From IMG/VR virus record IMGVR_UViG_3300025138_000413, positions 1 through 22,284 of that record: a stretch of 22,284 nucleotides of DNA; one strand, written 5' to 3'. The position numbers and the translations under genes are program-made. The notes under the pieces are model-generated. The model was not told the origin of the DNA. It saw only the letters and a list, made by a program, of their open reading frames with translations, and did no database searches. Source of the stretch: a virus. This document shows positions 8,393 through 16,550 of the stretch, in pieces. Numbering within the stretch: position 1 is the stretch's first letter; the number at the start of each line of letters is the position of its first letter.

Positions 8393-9187
8393 ATGGGAGA
8401 AATATCAGGAGTCCCCACAGCGGACATTAATAACGTCGATGGGTTTTTTACCACGCAGGGCGGTGGCGGTACAGCAAGCACTACTCCGACCCTAAGCACG
8501 ATGTCGGATATTTATGGAGCGGTTCAAAGTGTAACCATTACTAACTACGCTTCATACACGCAGCCAACGGTAAATGCTTCTGTATTTATTGGAGAAACTG
8601 AAATTGTCAGCAATGCGAATGTGACGGACACGAATGGCGTTTTAACGTGGACTGATACAAACGCCAGCACTTCGACAAGAACCGTAAAAGTGCGGGTGCA
8701 GGAGTTCGGTGATTTCGTACAATCCGCAGAGGTAACAGGCACTTATGATAAACTCTCGGCAACTTTCCGATATTTCAAATGCGTTGGAGTTGATTCGTCA
8801 GGCAACGCCAGCAGCTTACACATGGGGATAAGGGACTGGAGATATACAAGCAGCGGCACAGATTACCCTAGCGACATGACAGCCGACAACGCACCAAGTC
8901 CTTTTGTGGCAAGTGCGGGCCATACGTTCAGTAGTTATTCACCTTACAAAGCTTTTGACTCATCAACCTCAACGTGGTGGTGGTCACTTACAACCTCAAC
9001 CGCAAACAATTATTTAATTATTGACATGGGTGCAAGCTATACAATGAGCAGCGGCACTATTCGATTTTATAGCGGTTCGAGTATTCGATACGTCACCATT
9101 AGCGGAAGCACGGACGGCACAAACTATACAGTGATCAACGACACTTTACAGATTAATTTAACGAACGCAGACATGAATATAATCTAA
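8393..9187 (+). CDS. Adhesin-like structural protein with F5/8 type C domain
   Basis: A 264-aa protein beginning one base after the fibre fusion. The N terminus (ISGVPTADINNVDGF) resembles the short leader of Bacteroidota phage appendage proteins. Residues about 30-115 form an Ig-like beta domain. Residues about 120-255 resemble a discoidin/F5-8 type C carbohydrate-binding domain: YKAFDSSTSTWWWS, then a LIIDMG strand, TIRFYSG, and VTISGSTDGTNYTVI. The likely role is binding host surface glycan. Its position between tail terminator and tail tube, rather than in the tail-tip module, suggests a neck-located appendage or decoration protein. Family-level confidence is good; location on the virion is inferred. 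Confidence 0.72.
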   Translation: MGEISGVPTADINNVDGFFTTQGGGGTASTTPTLSTMSDIYGAVQSVTITNYASYTQPTVNASVFIGETEIVSNANVTDTNGVLTWTDTNASTSTRTVKVRVQEFGDFVQSAEVTGTYDKLSATFRYFKCVGVDSSGNASSLHMGIRDWRYTSSGTDYPSDMTADNAPSPFVASAGHTFSSYSPYKAFDSSTSTWWWSLTTSTANNYLIIDMGASYTMSSGTIRFYSGSSIRYVTISGSTDGTNYTVINDTLQINLTNADMNII

Positions 9188-9363
9188 TGCAATACACTCA
9201 AATACAAATTGAAGCGGTTGTTGCGGTCACAGGCGCGGAGCTTTTTATTAATCACGTGCTTGGCATATACTGCGAAGCCGTTTTCGTTGGGATGCAATTA
9301 AGCCACGATGCGGACGGATTAACAGAAGAGGATAAAGCAGCAATTCAAAGTTTGATGCCTTAA
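9187..9363 (+). CDS. Small hypothetical protein (58 aa)
   Basis: Starts in a TAATG overlap with the preceding adhesin-like gene, which supports it as real. The product (MQYTQIQIEAVV... to SLMP) is unrecognised. It has a hydrophobic N-terminal half (VVAVTGAELFINHVLGIY) and an acidic C-terminal helix (LTEEDKAAIQ). It may be a small chaperone or accessory factor for the appendage gene upstream, but only position suggests this. Confidence 0.6.
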   Translation: MQYTQIQIEAVVAVTGAELFINHVLGIYCEAVFVGMQLSHDADGLTEEDKAAIQSLMP

Positions 9364-9387
9364 ACGATTATTGATTAACTTGCACCT

Positions 9388-9555
9388 ATGAAAGTAACAT
9401 TGTTGAAGGCGTGCAAGCTAGAAGGCAACAGCTGGAAAAAAGGCGATCAGCCTAGCGTGCATCCGTTATTTGCAAATGAGCTGGCTGCAAAGGGTTATAT
9501 TGCGGCTGAAAACGATATTGAATTAAAAGAAATAGACCAAGATGGCGATATTTAA
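9388..9555 (+). CDS. Small neck/tail-region protein (55 aa)
   Basis: Product begins MKVTLLKACKLEGNSWKKG and ends KEIDQDGDI. The pattern (KVTLL, Gly, KKGD, a hydrophobic segment, then LAAKGYI) resembles small phage proteins with an SH3-like beta fold often found next to connector or tail genes, usually unannotated. It overlaps the tail-tube gene by 14 bp, consistent with coupled expression. The 24 bp before it contain TAACTTGCAC (9376-9385), which could be part of a promoter. Confidence 0.6.
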   Translation: MKVTLLKACKLEGNSWKKGDQPSVHPLFANELAAKGYIAAENDIELKEIDQDGDI

Positions 9556-9952
9556 CGGCACAGATTTAGGCGTTTACATTGATCAAGTACTAATTGCGGC
9601 TGCAACAGATGTATCCTTGACCTTGAACGCTGAGACGATTGACATAACAACCAAAGACAGCGCGGCATTCCGTGAGCTTTTGCCCGGTGTGCGAAGCGGC
9701 AGCATCAGCGTCAGCGGTTTGATTGATTATGTAGACGCTGCAAACAGAGACACTTTGAATCTTTATGACGCTTGGGAGAACAGGTCAGTACTAGCGTTAA
9801 AGTTTAGCAAGGCAACGCTTGGGACTGGAGAAGCTAGCTTTTCTGCCAACGCTTTTATTACTAGCCTTGAGCAGTCAGGCGGCACAGAAGATACAGCAAG
9901 CTATTCAGCCACATTTGAATTGACTGGTACAATCGACGAAACTGTTGCATGA
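9542..9952 (+). CDS. Major tail tube protein, TP901-1 type
   Basis: Polymerises into the tail tube around the tape measure. The 136-aa product has the typical tube-protein pattern: N-terminal GTDLGVYIDQVLIAAATDVS, ETIDITTKDSAAFRELLPGVRSG split over two strands, SGLIDYVD, and a C-terminal SYSATFELTGTI strand. This fits the Phage_tail_2 family (PF06199). It is followed, with an ATGA overlap, by the tail assembly chaperone, which is the standard order. Confidence 0.9.
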   Translation: MAIFNGTDLGVYIDQVLIAAATDVSLTLNAETIDITTKDSAAFRELLPGVRSGSISVSGLIDYVDAANRDTLNLYDAWENRSVLALKFSKATLGTGEASFSANAFITSLEQSGGTEDTASYSATFELTGTIDETVA

Positions 9953-10233
9953 TAGAACTTAACGGTACGGAATACCCAGTGCGCTATTCAATGAAGGCGC
10001 TCAAGAAATTCGAACGAAAATCGAAAGTCAATGTGTTTAGTTTGTCCGATCCGTCTAAGTTGTCCGCTGATGCTTGCGCGTTCCTGTGCTTTGTCGGCGT
10101 AGAATGCGGCTGCGACTTTGAAGGCATCGACTTTGATATGGAGTTAAATGAGTTCGAAGACCATATAACACTAGCACACGTCACGCAATGTTTTGACGTA
10201 CTGGGCGAATATAGCAGCGAAAAAAAAGTATAG
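9949..10233 (+). CDS. Tail assembly chaperone, short (G-like) form
   Basis: A 94-aa protein between tail tube and tape measure, the position of lambda gpG. It starts MIELNGTEYPVRYSMKALKKF, a pattern common to siphovirus chaperones (an N-terminal beta hairpin then helices), with an acidic C-terminal half. It coats or chaperones the tape measure before tube assembly. The last sense codons run over an A8 tract (10220-10227), and the gene stops at 10231-10233. The -1 frame is open from here to 10571, so this is the unshifted product of a programmed frameshift pair. Confidence 0.85.
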   Translation: MIELNGTEYPVRYSMKALKKFERKSKVNVFSLSDPSKLSADACAFLCFVGVECGCDFEGIDFDMELNEFEDHITLAHVTQCFDVLGEYSSEKKV

Positions 10234-10259
10234 ACGGCACTGACCAGCAGATAGGCTGG
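10220..10259 (+). promoter_or_regulatory. Programmed -1 ribosomal frameshift site (A8 slippery tract with downstream hairpin)
   Basis: In the zero frame the codons read GAA AAA AAA GTA TAG, giving an A AAA AAA slippery heptamer (10221-10227) followed by G. Slipping back one base continues as AGT ATA GAC and stays open. A short hairpin, CCAGC at 10244-10248 with GCTGG at 10255-10259, lies about 16 nt downstream and may help stimulate the shift. The slippery tract and open -1 frame are seen directly; the efficiency is unknown. Confidence 0.82.
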
Positions 10260-10571
10260 GCCGATGTTATTAAGATGGGGATAGGCATTTTGCGCCTGTC
10301 CCCTTCTGCGTTTTGGTCTATGACCTTTGGCGAGATAAGCCTAGCATTAGACGCTAACAGAGAGAACGAAGAAATGCGGGAGCGTATGGAGTGGGAGCGC
10401 ACGCGGTGGCTGGGTTCTATGATTATGCAACCGCACTTAAAGAAAGGCCGTAAATTGCGGCCAAAGGATTTAATGCAGTTCCCTTGGGAAAAGCCAAAGC
10501 AAAATGCGCTTAACTTAACACAAGAGGAATTAATTGCACGAATTAAAGCACGCGACGAATGGCAAAGCTGA
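10227..10571 (+). CDS. Tail assembly chaperone extension (T-like), made as a -1 frameshift fusion
   Basis: Read as a -1 fusion to the upstream chaperone, giving about 207 aa in total (93 + 114). The extension continues SIDGTDQQIGWADVIK and then GILRLSPSAFWSMTFGEIS, a motif characteristic of phage tail assembly chaperone extensions (LSP..FW.MT..E). A charged helix (NEEMRERMEWERTRW) and a LTQEELIARI tail follow. An ATG at 10275 could give a separate 98-aa protein, but it would cut off the conserved lead-in, so the fusion is preferred. It overlaps the tape measure by 13 bp, as in lambda G-T-H. Confidence 0.8.
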   Translation, partial: SIDGTDQQIGWADVIKMGIGILRLSPSAFWSMTFGEISLALDANRENEEMRERMEWERTRWLGSMIMQPHLKKGRKLRPKDLMQFPWEKPKQNALNLTQEELIARIKARDEWQS

Positions 10572-12577
10572 ATGAATTAATTGTAACGATAGGGGCGCAG
10601 ACCCGTTTATTTGATAAAGCGCTTGGTGATTCCATGCGGAAAATGCAGAGCTTTGGTAAAAGCACGAAGCGTCTAGGCAAGTCAATGACTATGGGTTTGA
10701 CCGCACCAATTGCGGCGCTTGGCTTTACAGCGGTTAAAGCATTTGACGAACAAGCCAAAGCCATTGCACAAGTTGATGCAGGTTTAAAATCAACTGGCAA
10801 TTTAGTTGGCTTTACTTCCAAGCAGTTGCAGCAGATGAGCGCTGACCTGCAAACCAAAACCATATTTGGAGATGAGGAGATACTAAAAGATGCAACCTCG
10901 CAGCTGCTGACGTTTACGAACATTGCTGGCGATCAGTTTACACGCACGCAATCAGTTGCTTTAGATCTTGCCACGCGATTAGATGGCGATCTAAAAAGCG
11001 CATCTATTCAATTGGGCAAGGCATTAAATGATCCGATTGCAAACTTGAGCGCGTTAAGCCGTTCGGGTATCCAGTTTAGCGAAGACCAAAAGCAGGTTAT
11101 TAAAAGCCTGACGGAGAGCGGCAGACTAGCTGAGGCGCAGACCGTAATACTGGACGAGCTAGAAAAGCAATACGGAGGTAGTGCAGAGGCAGCAGCAAAG
11201 GCAGGCACGGGTGGACTCAAGCAGTTGGCTAATTCCTTTGGTGACTTGCAGGAAGAGTTTGGCAAAATCATAATGGAGTTTTTGCCGCCTGTTATTGACG
11301 GTCTTAAGAATATGCTGGCCGCATTTCAAAACCTCAGCCCGCAGGTTAAGAGGTTCATGGTTATCGGTGCAGGTATCGCGGCGGCACTTGGTCCGTTGCT
11401 GGTCATACTGCCGAGCATCATACAGGGCTTCATGGCTTTACTATCTCCTGTTGGGTTAGTCATTGCCGCCGTGGTCGGTTTAGGTATTGCGATTGTAACC
11501 TTTGCCGATGAGATAGCGCCGTATATCACCGACGTGATCAATTACTTTATAACGCTTTACAATGAGTCCAGCCTTTTGCGTGGCATCATTGGCGGGATAA
11601 AGGGCACGGTGCAGGTGGTGTTTGATTTCTTTCTGTTCGCGGTTGATAGTGTCATTGGCGCGTTCAAAGATTTAGGTACAATCATCGGCGCGGTAATGCG
11701 TGGCGACTTCAGCGCAATACCTGAATTAGTTGGCAACGCATTCAGCAACGCGGCGGATCGCATGGCTACGTTTGGCGAAAAGGCAGCCGAGGACTTTACA
11801 ACGGCAGTCAACACAGAGCTAGAACGTGAGCCGTTCAGCTTAATAAGTGAGGGCACAGTGGCGGAAACTATTAAAAGCATGGGCGGCTTGTTGGATATGT
11901 TTAACAACATGACCAGCGGCGGCGGCGGTGCAGGTGCTGCTGTAACACCAACAGAAAGCACAGACGTTGCAGTAGGCCCAAGCCCGCAGCTAGTGAATCA
12001 AAGCAGCACAGCCGTCAGCGAGTTAGCGGAGAACCTAAAGGCAGGACGCAAAGAGTTAAGCATGATGGTCGATATGGGGCCAGCAATTGAAGGCGCTTTT
12101 GCAGGTATCGGCATGGCAATCGGTGGACTGATTGCGGGCACGATGCAGATGAGCGATATATTCTCGCAAGCAGTTCTAGGATTGGCCAGCTTGCTCATTG
12201 ATTTAGGCCAGCAGTTTATTGCGGCGGGTATAGCGGCGAGCACTTTTTTCATATCCCTTACTACTAACCCATTGGCAGCCGTGGCGGCTGGTGTCGCAAT
12301 GGTTGCGGCAGGTGCAATAATTCAAGGCTTAAGTCAACGCATGGGTTCGACGCCGCCAGCACTTGCACAGGGTGGCTTGGCTTTTGGCCCTACGATGGCA
12401 ATGGTAGGAGATAACCAAAATGCTGGGGTTGATCCTGAGGTAATCGCACCATTGAGCAAATTGCAGGGCATGATGGGAGGGGCAAGCGTACAAGTGACAG
12501 GCAAGATTTCAGGCCGTGATATACTGCTTACAAGTGAGCGCAATGCAATTGACCGAAACCGAGTAAGAGGATTCTAA
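10559..12577 (+). CDS. Tape measure protein
   Basis: Sets tail length and helps deliver DNA through the cell envelope. The 672-aa product begins with a helical region (DKALGDSMRKMQSFG) and GKSMTMGLTAPIAALG, common in tape measures. A stretch similar to the TP901 tape-measure core (LNDPIANLSALSRSGIQFS) follows. Hydrophobic segments lie at about residues 266-289 and 296-315, with more in 515-530 and 570-590. A Gly-rich linker is near 455-460. The C terminus has LAQGGLAFGPTMAMVGD and VDPEVIAPLSKL, a conserved ending of phage tape measures. At roughly 0.15 nm per residue (established rule), a tail of about 100 nm is expected. Confidence 0.92.
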   Translation: MAKLNELIVTIGAQTRLFDKALGDSMRKMQSFGKSTKRLGKSMTMGLTAPIAALGFTAVKAFDEQAKAIAQVDAGLKSTGNLVGFTSKQLQQMSADLQTKTIFGDEEILKDATSQLLTFTNIAGDQFTRTQSVALDLATRLDGDLKSASIQLGKALNDPIANLSALSRSGIQFSEDQKQVIKSLTESGRLAEAQTVILDELEKQYGGSAEAAAKAGTGGLKQLANSFGDLQEEFGKIIMEFLPPVIDGLKNMLAAFQNLSPQVKRFMVIGAGIAAALGPLLVILPSIIQGFMALLSPVGLVIAAVVGLGIAIVTFADEIAPYITDVINYFITLYNESSLLRGIIGGIKGTVQVVFDFFLFAVDSVIGAFKDLGTIIGAVMRGDFSAIPELVGNAFSNAADRMATFGEKAAEDFTTAVNTELEREPFSLISEGTVAETIKSMGGLLDMFNNMTSGGGGAGAAVTPTESTDVAVGPSPQLVNQSSTAVSELAENLKAGRKELSMMVDMGPAIEGAFAGIGMAIGGLIAGTMQMSDIFSQAVLGLASLLIDLGQQFIAAGIAASTFFISLTTNPLAAVAAGVAMVAAGAIIQGLSQRMGSTPPALAQGGLAFGPTMAMVGDNQNAGVDPEVIAPLSKLQGMMGGASVQVTGKISGRDILLTSERNAIDRNRVRGF

Positions 12578-14976
12578 TGGCAGACCCAATACGTTTATTT
12601 GCTGAGTTTACAGACCAGCTTGGCACGGACTACAAACTAAACATACACCAAGATGGATACGGTGGCAGCGCTACCGAGTTCAACCTAGGATCAGATGGCT
12701 TTGTACTACGCTACAGCGGTGACAATGAAAACCGTATGCAACCAATCATAGGCAGCGAGGTAACGTTTACGCTTACGGAAACGGTTGCACAAGATACGGC
12801 AATGCTGACGGCCTTAGCCACAAGCGAGGATGCTGATTTTAAGGTAAGCATATTTAAAGACCCTGACGGCGCTAACACTTTGTTTTGGACAGGCGTGCTA
12901 TTGCATGAACAGGTAGAGCTACAAGATGAGGCGTATCCTATTCAGAATACCATGAATGCGGTAGATGAATTAGGCGATTTGAAGAACGTACTTTATAACA
13001 ATGCAGGCAGCGCATATACTGGACGTGAAACCATTGCCGCGCATTTAGTCAAGGCTTTGAATAAAACACGTGCATTGCACGTCTATGGCAATACAGATGT
13101 ATTCCTTAAGTATGCAAACGACTTTAAACCTACGACATTTAGCAGCGCAAACGCATTGACAGAGTTAGAGGTAAATCATGCGGCTTTTTACAACGTTGAC
13201 GAGGCTGGTTTTGTTAAGTACATGACAGCCTATGATGTCTTGACAGATATAGCTACAACGTTTAACGCACGGATCTTTTTTGCTGAGGGTTATTTTTGGT
13301 TTGTTCCAGTTGGCGCAGTTAAAAACAATGTGACTATAAACGTACACACTGTGACAAAGGCCGGAACTGTCAGCGGATCAACAAGCGCGGTTAATACGAG
13401 GCTGACAACGGGCAGCGATATTATTAAGCTACGAGGCGGCACTACTAGCTTTTTGCCACCTTTAAACATGGTGCAACGTACTTGGCGAACGGATGCCAAC
13501 GTTCCTTTGATTGGCCCTGAAACGCAATTTTTAAATGCCTCAGGCCAGCAGACAGCATTAGGTGCAAATATTACTGACAACAATTTAGCCTATGATAATG
13601 GCACGCTCTTTCGGTTTCAGTTTAGATACACTCACAGTTTTGACGGCGATGGGTCAAGTACAGGCGCAGATCAGCACGCAAGGTTAGTCCTAAAGTTGCA
13701 AATTAAGGTCGGCAGTTTGTACTATAATAACGCTGTGACCTTTGGCCCAACAACAATGACCTTTGGCAATGCTGAATCGACTTACAGCGTTGACCAAATG
13801 AATTTTAGCGCACCAGCGTGGTCATCAAGTGCTGGGTATTTTTACTTCGCTGTCACTCCATTGCCTTCGTACTTAAATAAGAACAATGGATTATTTTACA
13901 ATCTAACGTTTACACCGCAAAGCTATGCGAGCCTTGCACTATACAATCAACCTGTTATAATTGACTTGCTGCCAATAACAAGCGCACAGACAGGCGCACT
14001 TATAACTGTAAACGTCGAAGGTTACGACGTAGATGGCAACGTAATAACGGACGTAACTGGTTCAAATGCTGACGGCAAGCTTGACAATTTTACAGTGCAA
14101 GTTTTAAACGGTGGTTTGACTAATGGCGACAGGGTTGTATATGAAGCTAACACATCAGATGCAAATCAGGAATCACTAATTCAGGACGAGGTTGTAATTG
14201 GATCAAGTCAATTTAATGACGTCAGAAACATTTACGAAAATAACAGTTCACCGAGTCAACCAATTGACAGCTTCGCGAGCTTTGCAAATAGTGGCGTCAA
14301 CTTTGCCATTCATAAGCTAGGAGTAAAAGAAGTTTTAGCAGGTCAAAACTTTAGCACTAAAGTCAACCGAGGCACAGTTTATAAAAGATTCGTCAGTCCA
14401 TTAAATACAATGCTTTTCGGATCGCGCGACTTTTTACCGTTTGAAACTTCATTCAGTGCAGAAGCAGTACAAACAGAATGCGAATCGTTTTTTTTAACCA
14501 GCAGCGATACAAATGTAAGCGTGCCTGACGGTCAAGTTTTTGACGATCACACGCCAGTAGATGAAACGGAGCCTATTTATAATATCCGAAATGCCTTTGT
14601 TCCTACCGATGGAGATATTCCGCCAAACATATTGCAGAGATTTTTACAGCAACCGGTAAGGAGTATAGCGCAGCGCAGTACACTCACTGGAACGGTTTTA
14701 ACTACTGATCAATTGATTTTTAATACTTGGACAGGTGGCAACGGAACAGCTACCTTGACGCTTCCAACGGTAGCAGGTAACGAGGGGCGTATTTTACGCT
14801 TCCAAACTGATGGAACTATTGCTGCAAATAAGATTATTGCTATAACGCCTAACGGATCTGACTCTAGTGTAACTATCGACGGCGCAAGCACTTACAATTT
14901 AAATAGAAGTTATGACGGCGTTACTATCTTGTGCCATGCAAGTAACTGGTACATAATACAGAAAAAAGAGAAGTGA
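12577..14976 (+). CDS. Large distal tail / tail-tip protein with fibre-like C terminus
   Basis: A 799-aa product directly after the tape measure (TAATG overlap), where distal tail, hub and receptor-binding proteins are encoded. Residues about 1-160 follow a pattern seen in tail-tip proteins of Bacteroidota siphoviruses: RLFAEFTDQLGTDYKLNI, a YSGDNENRMQPIIGSEVTF strand, and FWTGVLLHEQVE. The middle contains beta-rich domains. From about residue 690 a separate C-terminal domain appears, with LTLPTVAGNEGRILRF, SSVTIDGASTYNL and WYIIQKKEK, typical of fibre heads or receptor-binding tips. It probably combines hub and receptor-binding roles, since no other large tail gene follows. The exact function is inferred from position. 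Confidence 0.7.
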   Translation: MADPIRLFAEFTDQLGTDYKLNIHQDGYGGSATEFNLGSDGFVLRYSGDNENRMQPIIGSEVTFTLTETVAQDTAMLTALATSEDADFKVSIFKDPDGANTLFWTGVLLHEQVELQDEAYPIQNTMNAVDELGDLKNVLYNNAGSAYTGRETIAAHLVKALNKTRALHVYGNTDVFLKYANDFKPTTFSSANALTELEVNHAAFYNVDEAGFVKYMTAYDVLTDIATTFNARIFFAEGYFWFVPVGAVKNNVTINVHTVTKAGTVSGSTSAVNTRLTTGSDIIKLRGGTTSFLPPLNMVQRTWRTDANVPLIGPETQFLNASGQQTALGANITDNNLAYDNGTLFRFQFRYTHSFDGDGSSTGADQHARLVLKLQIKVGSLYYNNAVTFGPTTMTFGNAESTYSVDQMNFSAPAWSSSAGYFYFAVTPLPSYLNKNNGLFYNLTFTPQSYASLALYNQPVIIDLLPITSAQTGALITVNVEGYDVDGNVITDVTGSNADGKLDNFTVQVLNGGLTNGDRVVYEANTSDANQESLIQDEVVIGSSQFNDVRNIYENNSSPSQPIDSFASFANSGVNFAIHKLGVKEVLAGQNFSTKVNRGTVYKRFVSPLNTMLFGSRDFLPFETSFSAEAVQTECESFFLTSSDTNVSVPDGQVFDDHTPVDETEPIYNIRNAFVPTDGDIPPNILQRFLQQPVRSIAQRSTLTGTVLTTDQLIFNTWTGGNGTATLTLPTVAGNEGRILRFQTDGTIAANKIIAITPNGSDSSVTIDGASTYNLNRSYDGVTILCHASNWYIIQKKEK

Positions 14977-15179
14977 TGGATTGGGAGATATTAGCGGCGG
15001 TATTACCTGTAGTTGCTGGCTTGGTTGGCGTGTGGGTAAATTTAAATAGCACAGTTGCACGGTTAAAGAGCCGCGTGATCCAGCTAGAACTTGACAGCAA
15101 CGAAATAAAGAGCGACATGAAAGAATTGTTGGCCGCGGTGCATAAGATTGAACTCATGATTGCTAAATTGCAGAAATGA
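14976..15179 (+). CDS. Small membrane protein, one TM plus coiled coil (lysis candidate)
   Basis: A 67-aa protein with an N-terminal hydrophobic segment (residues about 5-24, ILAAVLPVVAGLVGVWVNL) and a C-terminal heptad-like helix (VARLKSRVIQLELDSNEIK and onward). It overlaps the endolysin gene as ATGA. The composition resembles small holin-associated or XhlA-like proteins, but with TM and coil in reversed order. An anti-holin, spanin-like or holin role is possible. The start is the ATG at 14976 in a TGATG overlap, not the GTG at 14973. Confidence 0.72.
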   Translation: MDWEILAAVLPVVAGLVGVWVNLNSTVARLKSRVIQLELDSNEIKSDMKELLAAVHKIELMIAKLQK

Positions 15180-15538
15180 GATATTTTAACTATTATGAGT
15201 TTGACAGCGACGAAATCGGCAGCGGTGAAAACATGATGGACGACGATTTTTTACAGATGTTAGACCGCGCTCGCCACTTGGCGGGCGTTCCTTTTCGTAT
15301 CAACTCAGGATATAGAAATAAAATTCACAACAAACGAGTAGGGGGCAAAGCCAACAGCGCACATTTAGCTGGCTGCGCGGCTGACATACATTGCACAGAT
15401 TCACGGGCAAGGTGCTATATACTTGGCGCACTTCTCGAAGTTGGTTTCAACCGTGTAGGCATTTCAAAAACCTTTATTCACGTGGACAACAGTTACGACG
15501 CAAGCCATGATGAAGATGTAATATGGCTATATGATTAA
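15176..15538 (+). CDS. M15-family peptidase endolysin
   Basis: A peptidoglycan peptidase of the M15 family (Peptidase_M15_3/VanY-like), 120 aa and consisting of the catalytic domain alone. SGYRN at residues 44-48 and VGGKANSAHLAGCAADIH contain the zinc ligands His63 and Asp70. The catalytic/ligand motif FIHVD has His102 and Asp104. There is no signal peptide, so a holin would be needed for export. It sits between two small TM-protein genes with the metallophosphoesterase after it, consistent with a lysis cassette. Confidence 0.9.
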   Translation: MRYFNYYEFDSDEIGSGENMMDDDFLQMLDRARHLAGVPFRINSGYRNKIHNKRVGGKANSAHLAGCAADIHCTDSRARCYILGALLEVGFNRVGISKTFIHVDNSYDASHDEDVIWLYD

Positions 15539-16244
15539 GGACATACGCCCACGGATTAACGCCCAGCAGAAACGGGCACTCGACTACCTTAGAACAAAAG
15601 AGCGGCGTATTTTGGTTATAGGTGACTTGCATTGTCCCTTTGAGCTTGACGGCTATTTCGAATTTTGCTTAGACACCTATGACCGCTTTGCGTGTAATCA
15701 GGTTATCTTGATTGGTGACATTCTAGACAATCATTATGCGTCATATCATGAAACTGATAGCAACGGAATGAGTGGAGGGTACGAGCTACAGGAGGCCATT
15801 AAGCACGTTGATAAGTGGGCGCAAGCCTTTCCCGTGGCTGACGTGATTATAGGCAACCATGACCGCCTTATAATGCGTAAGGCGTTTAGCTCATCAGTGC
15901 CGAGGGAATGGATCAAAGATTATAATGAGGTTTTAGGCACGTCATGGAATTGGATTGAGCGCATTGAGTACGACGGGGTGCAATACTGCCACGGAGAAGG
16001 CGGGACAGCACGCACCAAGGCCAAGAACGATATGCAAAGCACGGTGCAGGGGCACATACATACGCAGGCCTATGTCGAGTGGCTAGTCGGCAACCGTAGC
16101 AAGATATTCGGAATGCAGGTAGGCTGTGGTATTGACCGCGATAGCTATGCGGCTGCTTATGCCAAGCACTACAAAAAGCAGGCGATTGGCTGCGGCGTTG
16201 TTATTGGCGGGCATACTGCTATCAATTGTTTGATGCCGCTTTAA
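15531..16244 (+). CDS. Calcineurin-like metallophosphoesterase
   Basis: A 237-aa two-metal phosphoesterase with all family motifs: GDLHCP (31-36), GDILDNH (62-68), GNHDR (108-112), His154 in YCHGEGG, and GHIHT (174-178). The substrate cannot be read from sequence; the family includes nucleases, cyclic-nucleotide and protein phosphatases. It overlaps the endolysin gene by 8 bp and precedes the holin candidate, so it is transcribed with the late/lysis genes rather than with replication. It may act in nucleic-acid or host-signalling turnover late in infection, which is inference. Confidence 0.88.
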   Translation: MIKDIRPRINAQQKRALDYLRTKERRILVIGDLHCPFELDGYFEFCLDTYDRFACNQVILIGDILDNHYASYHETDSNGMSGGYELQEAIKHVDKWAQAFPVADVIIGNHDRLIMRKAFSSSVPREWIKDYNEVLGTSWNWIERIEYDGVQYCHGEGGTARTKAKNDMQSTVQGHIHTQAYVEWLVGNRSKIFGMQVGCGIDRDSYAAAYAKHYKKQAIGCGVVIGGHTAINCLMPL

Positions 16245-16268
16245 TACCTTGCACTAAAATTTTACATT

Positions 16269-16451
16269 ATGGGAGAATTAATACAGACTTACTGGGCGGA
16301 AATTGTTTTGGCACTTATGGCATTTGTTAAGGTTATTGTAAACTTGACGCCGACAGAAGCGGACAACAAGGTATTCGGCTGGCTTGACGTTCTAATAAAT
16401 GCGATTGTTTCAGATCGTAGAAAAAAGCGACAGCAGTCTAAGAAAAAATGA
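16269..16451 (+). CDS. Holin candidate (60 aa, one membrane segment)
   Basis: A short protein with one hydrophobic segment (residues about 10-26, EIVLALMAFVKVIVNL), an acidic loop, and a strongly basic C terminus (SDRRKKRQQSKKK), a charge layout common in phage holins. It is the last gene of the lysis-like cassette, 24 bp after the metallophosphoesterase and just ahead of a terminator. TACCTTGCAC (16245-16254) and an A/T-rich leader lie just upstream. No family is recognised, so holin is a position- and topology-based call. Confidence 0.6.
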   Translation: MGELIQTYWAEIVLALMAFVKVIVNLTPTEADNKVFGWLDVLINAIVSDRRKKRQQSKKK

Positions 16452-16503
16452 TTAGTTTTGTTGTATTCATTTAGTTATTCGTTATTCATGAGGTTGTTTG
16501 GTT

Positions 16504-16532
16504 AAGAGGCCGTTGTAGAAGCGGCCTTTTTT
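16504..16532 (+). terminator. Intrinsic terminator closing the late operon
   Basis: AGGCCG at 16507-16512 pairs with CGGCCT at 16522-16527 around a 9-nt loop. Three further weak pairs extend the base of the stem, and six T residues end at 16532. It lies about 55 bp after the holin-candidate stop and separates the late genes from the early/replication region. Confidence 0.88.
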
Positions 16533-16550
16533 CATGCCAAATAAATAATT

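Noticed and set aside
10275-10571. Independent gene starting at the ATG at 10275
   Set aside because: The frame is open back to the A8 tract and the conserved chaperone-extension sequence begins before this ATG, so a -1 frameshift product is preferred.
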